DNA of 64,000 nucleotides. Origin: Rotaria sordida (lineage: Eukaryota > Rotifera > Eurotatoria > Philodinida > Philodinidae). Positions 1 through 11,473 of this stretch are shown here, piece after piece. The position numbers were made by a program, and so were the translations under genes. The stretch lies in contig CAJNOL010001101.1 of assembly GCA_905250125.1 (NCBI GenBank), forward strand, positions 1 through 64,000. Direction: 5' to 3'. The notes below the pieces were generated by a model. It worked only from the letters and a program-made list of their open reading frames with translations, had not been told where the DNA came from and ran no database searches. The first letter of the stretch is position 1, and each line of letters opens with the position of its first letter.

Positions 1-193
1 GGGGGGGAGATAATAAACAAGTACCTGTTTATTTTTCTCTTACAGCATTATGGTCTCTTAAGTTGACGTAGAAAGTAAAATGAGAAGATAGATAGAATGA
101 CCATACAACAATCATCGATTAAAATAATGACGTCATATGCTGTCTCTTCTCTTCTTTGAAAAATACAAATCAATTTTGATAGAATATCTGAAC

Positions 194-592
194 CAGAGGC
201 GTGCACCGCCCGCGCGGCCGCGCCTTGATCATATTAACTTTTAACATTGATTTTCAAAGCAACGTCAATTCTGATGTCTTCGGACGATATCTATGTATTT
301 TTTGTATTAAATTAAAAGTAAAAAGACAAAATGGCATCAACAGAATAATTATTCTTCAGAGAAAACTAAATTTCATAAAATTCTACTGTTGACAGTTTTT
401 AATTCTCGGAATAATGAAATTTGGTTTTCTCTGAATAATTTTTCTGTTGATGCCATTTTGTCTTTTTATTTTTAATCTAATACAAAAAATACATAGATGT
501 CGTCCGAAGACATCAGAATTGACGTTACTTTAAAATCAATGTTAAAAGCTAATATGATCAAGGCGCGGCCGTGCGAGCGGTGTACACCTCTG
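194..592. mobile_element. Long-palindrome foldback element (MITE-like)
   Basis: Two arms of about 185 bp are near-perfect inverted copies, meeting around position 385-395. The outer ends read CAGAGGCGTGCACCGC on the left and, reverse-complemented, CAGAGGTGTACACCGCTC on the right. The ends are GC-rich (gcgcggccgcgcc) while the inside is AT-rich. No transposase is encoded; the 63-codon frame inside is just one arm. I could not find a convincing target-site duplication, so the superfamily is open. Confidence 0.75.
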
Positions 593-1016
593 TGCTTTAT
601 CTCCTGGATATTCTTCTGAGAGATGTTCATCATGACCTTTTTGTTTGATAAGTGATATGGCCTAAATACTGAATGATACTCAAATCAATAGATATTCATA
701 TATATTGGAATTGAAATTGGAAAGTTTTCCAAAAGATAATAATAATGATATTGACTTTTTTATCAATCGAAATAGGAAATTTCGAAATTTAATATAAAAT
801 CTATCTTCTCTCTACATGTATTATTAATAAAAAAAAATAAATTTTTTAATCATGTTTTACATGTTTATTTAAAGAAAAAGAATAAATAAAAGTAGAATTA
901 TAGAAGTATTATCAGAGAAGAAAATAAAATAAAAAAGTTTTTCTTTCCATTTTTATGTCTTGAATATTATTTAATTATAATGAGGAAGAAGATCTATAGG
1001 TGCATAAAATGATTTT
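593..1016. other. Intergenic, no gene seen
   Basis: AT-rich sequence with homopolymer A/T runs. I see no reading frame, RNA gene or repeat that I can support. Confidence 0.5.
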
Positions 1017-1412
1017 TTAAAATTTCGATGATGTTTTCATTCGTTTTGATGCAGATTGATACAAATTATTAATATCATCTTTATCACTAAATTGATTGTC
1101 ATCTTCTTTATTATCATCAATTTCCATCATCGATTCTGTATCTGATTCTTCATAAGTACAATGACCTTTTAATAAAAAATATTTCAAATAATTTTATACT
1201 ATTGTTCAGTTACTTACGATTATGTTTGAATTTTATTGATAAAATTGACTTTGGTTTTGTTAATTGTTGAATATGAAATTGATATCGATCATTTATATCC
1301 ATATCAATAATAACATAACAATATGGTACAAGTTCCATGTCTGTTAATAATCATGATACTTCTGTTGTTATATATCTTTTAAAATAACGTTTTAATGAAT
1401 TAACACTAGAAA
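1017..1412 (-). pseudogene. 3' end of an unidentified gene, two exons, in-frame TGA
   Basis: Read on the minus strand, an exon at 1412-1218 is followed by a 52-nt intron (1217-1166, GTAAGT...AAAAG) and a last exon at 1165-1017 ending in TAA. The translation is protein-like: a segment around LVPYCYVIIDMDINDRYQF, then an acidic tail with EESDTESMMEIDD and a basic end. The splice sites keep phase. One in-frame TGA lies at 1351-1353. I see no upstream exon with a start. I do not recognise the family. It may be a decayed gene end or, less likely, a fragment whose 5' exons I could not see. No function is proposed. Confidence 0.45.
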
Positions 1413-2970
1413 CTATTTTAAACAAAAATAGAGATAAAATCGAATTTTTCTTTTGTTTTAAATGTTATTAATTAATATATAATACTCTAAAATGAATTAT
1501 TTATGTGATAAAAACAATTAGAATCTATAATTAACTTCAACTAATATCCTATACTGTCTCTTAATCATTTTATCTAAAACATTTGAAGATATGAATAGAT
1601 TTATTCTAAAGATAAATTTTTCTAATCAATTGAGGATATCATCAATAGATTTATATCATTGAATTTTCTCAATTATAATTGTTTTGATTTGTTGATAAAT
1701 ATCCAAAGTTGACAGATTATTGCAGTTGCTTCATTCTCTATCTATATTTTGAAAACTTTACACTTATGAATCATATTAGAAGTTTGATATTTGAGAATGA
1801 TCTGATCACTCATATTGAAGTAGTGAATGAGTATGTATGTAGTTGTCATTTATCATTTCGATATTTTAATTGTTGTATACTTGACAAATATGTGACAAGA
1901 CCTTGAATCAGTATTGGGTTTTGAAGAGAGATTTTGTGGGAGTGATAAGAATGAATAAAGAGTGTCGTATCATGAATATTAGGCTTTTGCAAGATTGTTG
2001 GCGTAGAATTTTCTTCAAAAAGGAATCTTATTTTTCGATGATAGATAATGATAAAGTACTTCCTTGAGAATAAACAAGACTCGAAAAGAGACAATGGTCT
2101 AATTTTCTAATCTACATCGAACCACAACGAACTACGGAATTTGATAAAAAACGATGAGGAAACATATTATGATCTTTTTTCTTTCATTTCTTTGTCTTTC
2201 ATCTACTATTAGAAACAAATCAACAACTCTCAAAGAAAAATATGAGTTATATGAAATCAAGTTTTCTTTCATCAAAAGAATTATTCAAACAGTAGAATGC
2301 GATACATGTCGTTGTAGCTAGATAAGTATGGTGTGCTACAGTCCATTCTGAACAGTAACAGAATCAGATAACAGTGAAAACAAAGGAAGTAGAACAGTTT
2401 GTTTCCCATCTACATATCAAACATTTATGATCTCTTAATGTGCACATTAATGATTTATTAAATCAACAGAATATTATTAGAATAACTTTTCAAGGATAGA
2501 ATCATCTTCCCTGTAATACTGCCGTAGTCGCAGAGTGATTTCTTTTCCGCAAAAAAGTCCAAATCTACGGGGCAATGAACCAGCAACATCAATTTTTAAT
2601 GATGAACTGAGTAACTCGTGATCATATAATATTCATTTCTCAGAGCAAAATCAGTTTTTTCATAATTATTTTTTTTTTCCATTAGGTGTTTTAGTTTCTA
2701 TAAAATTTGTCTACGATAAGTATGCAATCTTATTATCGTAATTTTTTTGATTATAATGGATTTTTCTGTAAGCTTTGCGTCATACTTCTATGTGAAATAT
2801 AAATGCAGTGTTCATCAAAGTATTTTGAAATGCTGACTGACACTGTCAACGCTTATTCAATCTAGGTTTTTTTAAAGATTTAATATCAGTAATAGATGGA
2901 TTAAAAGAATTGGAGAAACGCTGACAACAAATATCATCTTCATTTAAATAGAAATAGAACGAGAGCAGCT
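1413..2970. other. Intergenic region upstream of the GPCR gene
   Basis: Short frames on both strands (for example 1709-1906 and 1846-2094) show no recognisable protein and overlap one another. No clear promoter motif can be assigned. Nothing else is supported. Confidence 0.4.
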
Positions 2971-3966
2971 ATGGTTGATTCGTTAACGCAACTTGGCGTT
3001 CAACTGTCACGAGCTATTTTGCCCATAGTCATTTTTGTGGGTATAGTAGGTAATTCAATCAATATTATTGTGCTAAAACGACCTGTCTTGTATCAACATG
3101 CATGTTCTCATTATTTTTTCGCTCTTGCTGGCAACAATCTCATCTACTCGAGTATTTTTATGATCTATTATATGTTGGTCAATGGATACCAATTAACAGT
3201 GGCTAATGAATCCCTCATTATATGCAGATTGGTCACCTATGCCGGCACTGTATCGGCGTTCCTGTCACCATACTTTATCATTCTTGCCTCCATCGATCGA
3301 TACTGTGGAACTTCAGCTCGTGTACAACTACGTCATTTAAGCAATGTTAAAGTGGCTAGATGGACAATTCTACTTATGGTGGTTCTACTTAGTCTTTTTC
3401 TCAGCAATATTCTAATTTTGGTCGATACGCGACAAAGTGATGGACTTGGATGTGCCATTCGAGACGATACCACCTACAAACAAGTGTATTTGATAGTGCA
3501 AGTTACATTCTTTGCCATTGTTCCACCCTTTGCAATGGCTCTATTCGGTTTCATGACCATCTATAATACAAAACAATATCGTATCAATCGTGCAGCAGTC
3601 TCACGCTATCGTCGCACTGAAACTCAATTAGTTCGTATGCTTCTTCTTCAGTTATGCGTTCACATTATTCTAAATATTCCCACTAGCGTCACCTATCTTA
3701 TGTTTGCCCTGTCATCAATATATAAACCTACGATAGTCTTCTACTTTCTCAACACTATTTTTCAAATTCTTTTTGATATTTCATATACAACAGCCTTTTT
3801 CTTGTATTTCCTCTCGTCTCGTATCTATCGAAATGAACTCATACATCTTGTCAACAGAATAGTGAGACTGCGTCGATTTGGTATCCAAGTGCATCCAGAC
3901 ACAACTACAATTGCTGCCATGTCATTCGCTACAAACATGCAAAGATTGGCTACAATACGTCATTGA
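2971..3966 (+). CDS. Rhodopsin-like (class A) orphan GPCR, single exon
   Basis: A 331-residue intronless frame with seven hydrophobic segments. TM1 (about 14-35) carries the GN pair at 27-28. TM3 starts near C85 and ends in the DRY motif at 109-111, followed by Y/C. A cysteine in the second extracellular loop (DGLGCAIRD) can pair with C85. TM5 has the FAIVPPFAMALF segment, TM6 follows a basic loop (RYRRTETQLVRML), and TM7 ends in SRIYRNEL, the usual short amphipathic helix 8. It should sit in the plasma membrane and signal through G proteins; the ligand cannot be inferred. Class A orphan receptors of this short, intronless type are numerous in bdelloid rotifers. The start is the first ATG of the frame, just ahead of TM1. 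It looks intact and is well isolated from other genes. Confidence 0.9.
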   Translation: MVDSLTQLGVQLSRAILPIVIFVGIVGNSINIIVLKRPVLYQHACSHYFFALAGNNLIYSSIFMIYYMLVNGYQLTVANESLIICRLVTYAGTVSAFLSPYFIILASIDRYCGTSARVQLRHLSNVKVARWTILLMVVLLSLFLSNILILVDTRQSDGLGCAIRDDTTYKQVYLIVQVTFFAIVPPFAMALFGFMTIYNTKQYRINRAAVSRYRRTETQLVRMLLLQLCVHIILNIPTSVTYLMFALSSIYKPTIVFYFLNTIFQILFDISYTTAFFLYFLSSRIYRNELIHLVNRIVRLRRFGIQVHPDTTTIAAMSFATNMQRLATIRH

Positions 3967-6900
3967 ATCAAACAATCTAAATCAACACTCGCCTAGATTT
4001 CAAGCATCTGATTATAGTTCAATAAACGATGAACATCAATACTTTGCATTTTTCATTTTCTCATAAACTGTTCTATCCTCTCCATCTGTAATGTTTGTTC
4101 ACGATCATAACAATATGAAACCTAATAAAAACACTACATCACTTCACCATTAGATCTATATTTGTTTTAATTGAATGTTTCTCTGTCATCAGATATGCCC
4201 CTTTTGTCACATTCTTCACCATCAGTTTTGAAACGTAAGAATACGAAGAAATATGCTGTATGACTAATCAAGAGTCGACTTCTCCATTCTTCCTGAAATT
4301 CAAAAAAGAAACAGAAGGAAAACATTTTACTTTTAGTGAAGTGCGCAAAGAAAATCGAGAGATTCAAATAGACAAATATTATAGTGACTTGTGTTCAAGG
4401 CTCTTATTACTTAGGTTAGTTGCTGTATCTTCGGTTTCTTAATTTGATTTCATGTCTATTCGAAATGGAAAAGTCACTTAAATTGTATAATAAACATTTT
4501 TTCCTTGCATTGTATTTTGCACACTTGGATAAAATGAAATTCAGAATTACCGATTGTATCTCATGCTAACTGAAGATACTTAATATGGTTCTATTTGAAT
4601 ATGACATTAATTTGCCATGTTGTTATCGATCACTGTCAGATCCTGAGTAGTTATTATCAGTAGAAAAAGTGGCGGAAAAATAGACATACGATATCGAATG
4701 TGTATGAATGAGAGACTAAATAGAATCGTGTTCAATTTTCATTGAGAATCAATATTTTAGAATTATCAAATAAAAGAAGGAAAATTCGAGTACTTTCAAG
4801 TAATTTTTCGCTTTTAAATCTCGAGAATCAGTGCATTTAGAAAGTGAGTAATTTTAGATGGATCGCATCAAGAACATAAAGCAAACATTCAGTAAAACAT
4901 CGAATATGACCATTTAATGCAAAAAAATCGACTAACACACCATTTATTTTTTACACTAAATATTCAATCACAAAAGAAAACAACTTAAGAATAGTGTTGA
5001 TGAGCTTAATTCTAAATGAATACTGTAGTTTTCAATGGAGTACATTGAAAAATAGAAGTCTATCTTTTAAGAATCAACTCTTTTTCAAAGAAATACCCGA
5101 AGAGAATTTGAGCTGGTGCTAATCATCATCATCATCTCTCTTATGATTTATATGATCATGTGTGTTTCAAGGAATAACCATTTCTGACACGATTGTCATT
5201 TACATTTAGTCGATAGTTGATGTTTGAATGATGAGTTTACTATGACAATTATGATATATGAATATACAATCTTCAATTTCCCTGATCATCGAAAGTGATA
5301 TTGTATTTTATTCACTAACTTACAATTTGTCAGTTGTATTAATAATGTAGAGTATCATAGTTGCTGTTCTTTCAATGATTAACAAATACATTATTCTGTC
5401 AGTAGTTGAAATTTTATGTGTTTATACTAATAAAGCTTATCTTGAAATGTTTACTGAACTGTCATTAATTACTCTAATCTAGACATGCAACACAATTAAC
5501 AACATCATTACCAAATAGTATTAATATTGTTATATGATTACTCATAATCACACCCACATTTTCTTGATTGAAATACCAGATAACATCTGTCAAAATTGAC
5601 AATTTATTATTTGACTTTCTTCATCGAATCATTTAAATAATATGATTAAGAGAGAACATGTTCATAGAAAAAAGAAACTAATTTTCTTGATTTCAATAAT
5701 TACATTCAGTTTGCAAAAGTTCAATTTCGATCCAAGATTGTTTGCTTATTCTAATATCTAACATGGAATATAACTGTTTCGATGATCGATGTAAAGTGTT
5801 CTCGTCAGTTGATTAAAAAAAAACCAAACATGCCATTCCTTTTAACATGTTAGATTGTCATTGATGACAATTTGCTGAGGAAATAGGTATTAATAATGGT
5901 ATGTGTTAATTGGAGATTGAATTTCAACAAATAAGAGTTCATAGGAATTTTGTCCATCTATCAATCACCATGTTCTATGAGGCTCCGCTGGAACTATCTG
6001 ATTCAAGTGCTCAAAATCTGTTTCGCTATAACATATTTTAACATTGTGTTTTGATGTCAGTCTAGATAAGATGTGTCAACTAGAAATAGAAAAAAAAACG
6101 ATTAGCTGAAGCAATCTTTAATAGAAATATGAAATCAAAAATCCAAAATTGTTCAATCAAATCTACGAGATCGACAAAAATCATCTGAAGGTTTTGCTTC
6201 ATGATCTATCTATAATCACATGTGTCGATGATCTTATATTCAAATCTGACCTCGCTCGATATCGGTTTCTGAACGGGCAGGATTCAGTCATCGGTAGTTG
6301 TTCTCATTTTTGTATCAGACTCATAAAAGAAGTCATCTCGAGAAAATATTCTGACACCAATCACTAGGAAACATGACACTTAAGTCACAATTACTGTTAG
6401 TAGAATCTTACACTTGATGAATTTCACCAATTTGGCTCATATTTATCTTATAGGAACAAATTTCAAGTTTTAGTTCAAACTAATGGACCATTTCAGAGAT
6501 ATTGATATTGAAAAGATAGCTACTCAGACTAATTTTGAGCTTTTTTGAAAGCGACATTTTCCAGGAAAAATGCAGTTTTCTCATGAATAATAGGAGTCGT
6601 AGCAATGAATTTTTTTACCATAAATATTATCAATTCTGGCCTATTTTTTCATGATATTGAAACCAGATTATTACTTATAACATCTGATAATTTCATAAGT
6701 TGATCACAGAATTAATGACCAGATTGATAAGGCAAGTTAATCGACTCAGCTCAATAATAAGCAAGGTTGAGAATAAGTTCATTTGAAAGAAAACATCAGA
6801 CAACGTGAAATGACATTTTGAAAAATTTGTAGGACTGAATCTTGACACACAGCATTTTTCAAATTGTTTATGTAAATATTTTAAATGAAAGAACATGATA

Positions 6901-7986
6901 AGAAATGTCTGAATTCAAAATTTCAGTCCACTTGGGGATGTCTCTAACAATGGTAAGAGATTTCTACTTCTTCAAATTCTGATGAGCGATATAAAATATA
7001 GTTATTTTGTTTTTCTCGTGGCCATGTCTCAAGATAGGACTAAGCAAAAATCTGAAAGCTTTACCATAAAATATTCTGATTATATTAGCCATTTGTGTGA
7101 GTTCCAAGTTGAAACTTAAAACTCGATTTTTTTTGAAATACCTGAGGCGGCCTACGGCAATATCATATAAGAAAATTTGAAAAAATTAATATCGAAGCAG
7201 TGACAACGTAGAGACACGAAATTTTCATAAGATATTCATAGTTCATTAAGGTATACATAAAGTAGATGATCTGGTCATCAAGTGAATTTGTTTTTATCAA
7301 AGTTTCCTTATGAGACAGAAAGCAGATTGATTGACTATCATCTGATAATTAGAAAAAATGTATCGGCCGTCATTTTTTATACAGATGTTCAAAATAGCTG
7401 AGCTTTTGGATTTAAAGATTTCTCAACATGTTCTTTCATTTGAAACATTCAAATAAATCATTTGAAGGCATAAATATGGTCGATGAAAGTGTGGACTAAG
7501 AGAAGACACTCATCGATCCATCTATACCTTTCATTTAGGTTCTTTTGAAGCTCTAAGAAAAATACAGTTTGTAGCCACTCAAAAAACGCTTTGAAATTCA
7601 TTAGTGCTCGTCGATTGCATGCATTGCATGATTTGAAGGAGAATGATGCAAAAATGTGGTAATAAGTCATTATTACACAGCGTTATTTTTTTCACCGAAC
7701 TTGTATCCAAAAGTAGCTAGTATTTTTGTGCTATCTTCAGATTCTAATAACGTCGCGTATGGAAACATGTAGAAGAGAAAATATCTAGTTAGTTTTCTAC
7801 AAGCATCGAAATTCAATTTTTTCCCTCGCTAGGAAGATTCTCTTGAAAGGAATAAATGTCTTTTTTTTTAATGTGAAATTAGTTTTCTCACATGTTTTCC
7901 TTCAATGTTCATGTCAACATTCGTTGAGTATAACATTTTATAAATAAGCATACACATAAATGAATAAAATTTGATGAAACGAGAAT
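3967..7986. other. 4-kb intergenic stretch, no supported gene
   Basis: AT-rich throughout. Frames at 4167-4442 (both strands), 6149-6367, 6693-6896 and 7458-7670 lack recognisable motifs and are no longer than chance predicts. The 7458-7670 minus frame reads somewhat like protein (FEWLQTVFFLELQKNLNERY) and lies downstream of the 7987-8540 pseudogene, so it could be a lost exon. I cannot support it further. Confidence 0.4.
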
Positions 7987-8540
7987 TCATTTTTTGCCTC
8001 TCTTAAAGTGAGTTTTCTGATGATCTTGAATGGTGAGTGCCAGAAGGTAGAGTGCGTGGGAAAACTTGTTGAAAACTGCTATAATATCGTACTCATTTCG
8101 TGAAAATATTGAGGTTGCTCGTTTTAAGACTTGAACCAAGAGACTATCTTCAGGTGTGACATAAAATTTTGTAGTCAACTAGTGTAAGCAAGTTCACATC
8201 AATAGGACCTCGCTATTCCAACAGATGAAGTATTTATTCTCGAAGTTTTTACTATATTCTGTAATATTATCGTTGATCCGACGATTGGAGTATGGATCAA
8301 GAATTAAAATACCACTAGTGTAACTCGACATTACTAATCTAACAGTCAAATTGGCATACACTTCTTTCGATAGATAAGCACGGATGTAGTTATTGTGTCG
8401 TCATAGACCGAGAATTGGCCCAATCTCAATATGCCTAAGTGACCTTTCTTGATCACGGTATGAAGATGCGCAGCATGCATACAACTAACGAGAATGATGA
8501 ACAACAGTAGAATTGACTCGACATTGACACCAACAGACAT
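7987..8540 (-). pseudogene. Probable secreted protein, frameshifted
   Basis: The minus-strand ATG at 8540 opens a clear signal peptide (SILLLFIILVSCMHAAH). About 50 codons later the frame is lost near 8395. It resumes one base over (AYLSKEVYANLTVRLV, then ILILDPYSNRRINDNITEY) and continues to TAA at 7987. Two stops near 8185-8195 fall inside a 30-nt GT...AG stretch that is a multiple of three. That stretch could be a very small intron or just decay. Product would be about 180 residues and secreted. I do not recognise the family. The single-base frame change suggests a pseudogene or an assembly error. Confidence 0.4.
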
Positions 8541-9412
8541 CTTGCTTACTTAGTTCGAGAGATTCACATGTGTACATGCTGAAAAGCAAAAGGATTCTTG
8601 GCGATGCTTGCCGTTCTCATTTAGACCATTCAAACTTATGTCAATGGTCATGAAGTTAGTCGAGAAATGGCAATTTGCTTTTGCTGATCAATATAATCAA
8701 ATCGCCCTTCATATAATTGCTTCTTTTGTTTGAATAAACATTTAGAATGGATGTGAACGAAGAACAAATATTTTAATTCGTCTCAGTTCTGTTGAAAATT
8801 TTCTATCGTAGATATTGTATTGGTCCAAACAACCGTTCACAAGATCATTTAGATCGGAAATAATCGAATCGATTCTAAAAGCTATCTTTCAATTTCTGAA
8901 TTCTTCGGGATGCATCAATAAAACCAATTGATTTCAACACTCCTTCATTTTCTAGACACTATAACCTGAAAAGAACAAATAATTGTCGAATACATTTCTA
9001 TCTTGATTCATCGTTTAGTTCCAAAAAATACACTCAAATATTCACTGATCTCAATGTTTGTTCGTTTGATAGAGCCACAATCATTGTGAGATTATCATTG
9101 TCTGCATCGTCATAGTTTGAAATGATCTTCTCTCGTTAACTAAATAAGATTAAATTCATTGGCAGACGAATCTTCGACAATAAGATCACTATCATGGTTT
9201 GTTTTGTGAGAATTAACTATTCCCAATTAGAACGAAGAGATCATATTGTCTTTCAAATTAGTCTAATAAATGGAAAAGAGAAACGATCATGCTGTTTGTT
9301 CAAAACTCATCCTTCGAAAACACAAAGTAGATGATCTCATTTCCTGTCCATTTAATTGAAATGAGAATTAGTGACAAGACATTTTCTAGACACTTCTACC
9401 TCTACATATATA
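8541..9412. other. Intergenic, no gene seen
   Basis: No frame, repeat or RNA that I can support between the secreted-protein remnant and the first TG-rich hairpin. Confidence 0.4.
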
Positions 9413-9508
9413 GAGTGTGGGTATCGGTGTGGGTGTGAGTGTAGGTGTGGAGTGTGGCTGTTGATTATCTATTGATCCACACCCACACCCACACTCGCAC
9501 CCATACCC
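9413..9508. repeat. TGTGGG-type foldback hairpin 1
   Basis: A G-rich half made of TGTGGG variants (gagtgtgggtatcggtgtgg...) is followed by a short spacer around gattatctattgatc and a C-rich half (ccacacccacacccacac...). The two halves pair as an imperfect hairpin. This is one of 13 similar units in the window, all G-rich then C-rich. Confidence 0.85.
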
Positions 9509-9539
9509 TCAAGTCATACACGGTAGCTTTTCATGGTAA

Positions 9540-9960
9540 TTGTTTACAACGGTCGGAAAGCATCGTAAAACATCGTTCACGGTCACCGTAACGGATTGCC
9601 GTATACAGCTAACACATACAGTGTCTTACGATGTTTCATCATACCAGCGTATTCAGTTGCCGTGTTGCCACGCGAGTCGTTTCCGTCGATATTTTACGGT
9701 CAATATTTACAATCGCCGTAGTAAGCTGTAAAGTATCTCGTACAACCGTTGTAAACGGCCACCGCAAACGGCTGACATATACAATGTGTTACAGTGTTTT
9801 CCGACCAAAGTATACAGTCACTGTATTGTTACGGTAGTAGTTTATGATGGACTTTTACAAGCACTCTGTACGATTGCCATAATACGCTGTAAAGCACCGT
9901 TTACTGCTGGCGTGAATGGCTAACGTAAACAATCGTCGTTATTCGCCGTGCTTGGTTAGT
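9540..9960. repeat. Degenerate tandem repeat, period about 162 bp, about 2.6 copies
   Basis: Matching blocks recur at a steady spacing: gtaaaacatcgttcac at 9564 against gtaaagtatctcgtac at 9728; acacatacagtg at 9612 against acatatacaatg at 9775; gctgtaaag at 9725 and 9886. The block is richer in GC than its surroundings and full of CCGT/ACGG. Two frames of 63 and 68 codons within it are by-products. It is flanked by TG-rich hairpins on both sides. Confidence 0.65.
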
Positions 9961-10043
9961 GAACGGCCGGGCATGATTCACCTGGGATTGAATGAAACAA
10001 GAGATTAAGCACCTAACTAATAACTAATTATAATTGTCGAATT

Positions 10044-10206
10044 TGGGTGCGCATATGTGGCGTGTGCGGGAATGTGAGAGTGTGAATATCGGTGTAGGAG
10101 TAAGCTAGATCAGAGCACATCCACACCCACAGTCCTATCCCAACACCTCGCATCCACAACTACATCCACACCAGCACTCATACCCATAACTAAGCCCAAT
10201 CCACAC
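10044..10206. repeat. TGTGGG-type foldback hairpin 2 (long C-rich half)
   Basis: A short degenerate G-rich half (gtgtgcgggaatgtgagagtg, then ggtgtaggag) is followed by a longer C-rich half (catccacacccacag... to aatccacac). The polarity is the same as in the other units, but this one is more decayed and asymmetric. Confidence 0.7.
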
Positions 10207-10604
10207 AGGTGCCCTCAACACCTCTCTGTTGCAGTGAACGTGCACAAATATGCTGCATTTCGCCAAACTCGTCCAAGATTTTTGTTCGATAAAATTCCTC
10301 TGATACTTTTCTCATTGAGGTGAATAGGCTGCTGAACAACCATTATTCTTCTACTTCGAGGTTGAAACTTGCGGTATGAGTATGCGTATGACTGCTATTT
10401 TTACCGACGTACTCCAGATCAACGCCTTATCTTCGTAAAATTCTTTCCCGATTGTTTAGACACAGACTTATTTACATTTTGTTGCAGAATTTATTTTATG
10501 CAAAACTGATATGAAGTGTATGAATAATTGATAGATAGTCTTTGTGCAGCCTTTTTCTCCACTCGCAATTGTTTTTGCTTCTTCGTATCTCATAACAAGT
10601 TTAC

Positions 10605-11473
10605 TTAATTGCTGTATGGAAAACTTCTGAATATAGAACGTTGTCGATAGAGCGAAATAATGATTGTCAAGCCGATGGCTACCATAGCCGTTTCTTTTAA
10701 CCATGCTATCCAAACTTTTAAACCTTCATTCTTCCAATTTTTCTTCACATCGGCTAGCGATTCTGCATCGTTCAACACAGGAAACTCTTCTTCTGGAGCT
10801 TTCTTGTCCAAAAATTTGCATAATGGTGCCCATCCATCTTGTACTTTATAAATCAGCATTCTTTCAGAGGTAATTGATGATTTTATCTTGTCAATATAGA
10901 GTGACATAACCTCTTTGCCTGCGGCTGGATAATTATATACATCTTGCCACCAGACAAGTCTATGTAGTCTTAATCGATAGAATTCATTGATATTGGTGAG
11001 TGGCCATATACAAAAAGCTTCCCAATTAGAAAAGCGTCTTTCATGAAGTAGACGTTGATAAGAAATAAACCACTTTTCAGGATCACGAACTTGCAGGATA
11101 ACCTAAGCATTGAAGAGAGAGAGAGAGAGCGAGAGTAGTTACAGTTCAACTGTTATGTATAGTTTGTTTTTCCTTTACAAACTTTCGCTTCAGGATAAGC
11201 TTGAGCAATTTCAACCGCAAAATCAGCAAATGGAGAATCGACGCCGGCAACATATCCAGGAAATCGTTTATCAAAAAAGTCTCGCCAATCTTGACTAGTC
11301 CATGTTTTCTCTAAATGATTTGCATAAATTTCTCGCCAGGCTGCCGCTAGTTTAGGATCATTGATACAAGAATCCGTATGCATTGTCTTTGCAAAGCCTA
11401 ATTGTTCAAGAGCCATTTTCATTGATGTCGTTCCCGTCCGTGGCAGACCAGCAACAATAACCTCAATTGGCAT
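10605..11473 (-). CDS. Sulfotransferase-like P-loop protein with C-terminal membrane helix, two exons
   Basis: Exon 1 is 11473-11183 and exon 2 is 11102-10605, separated by an 80-nt intron (GTTTGT...TTAG); the product is 262 residues. The N-terminus has the PAPS-binding P-loop GLPRTGTTSMKMALEQLGF (about 9-27). The join gives AYPEAK-VILQVRDPEKWF, matching the strand and VRDP segment of this sulfotransferase family (Sulfotransfer_4 type). Residues around 235-255 (AMVAIGLTIIISLYR) form one membrane helix, so the protein is probably tail-anchored. It would transfer sulfate from PAPS; the acceptor is unknown. The intron holds a GA-rich run (11115-11134). The ATG at 11473 directly precedes the P-loop strand. 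No frame defects are seen. Confidence 0.8.

Noticed and set aside
201-392. 63-codon frame on the plus strand
   Set aside because: It lies entirely inside one arm and the centre of the 194-592 palindrome and resembles no protein.
9540-9837. Overlapping 63- and 68-codon frames
   Set aside because: Both read through the degenerate 162-bp repeat in different frames and match nothing.
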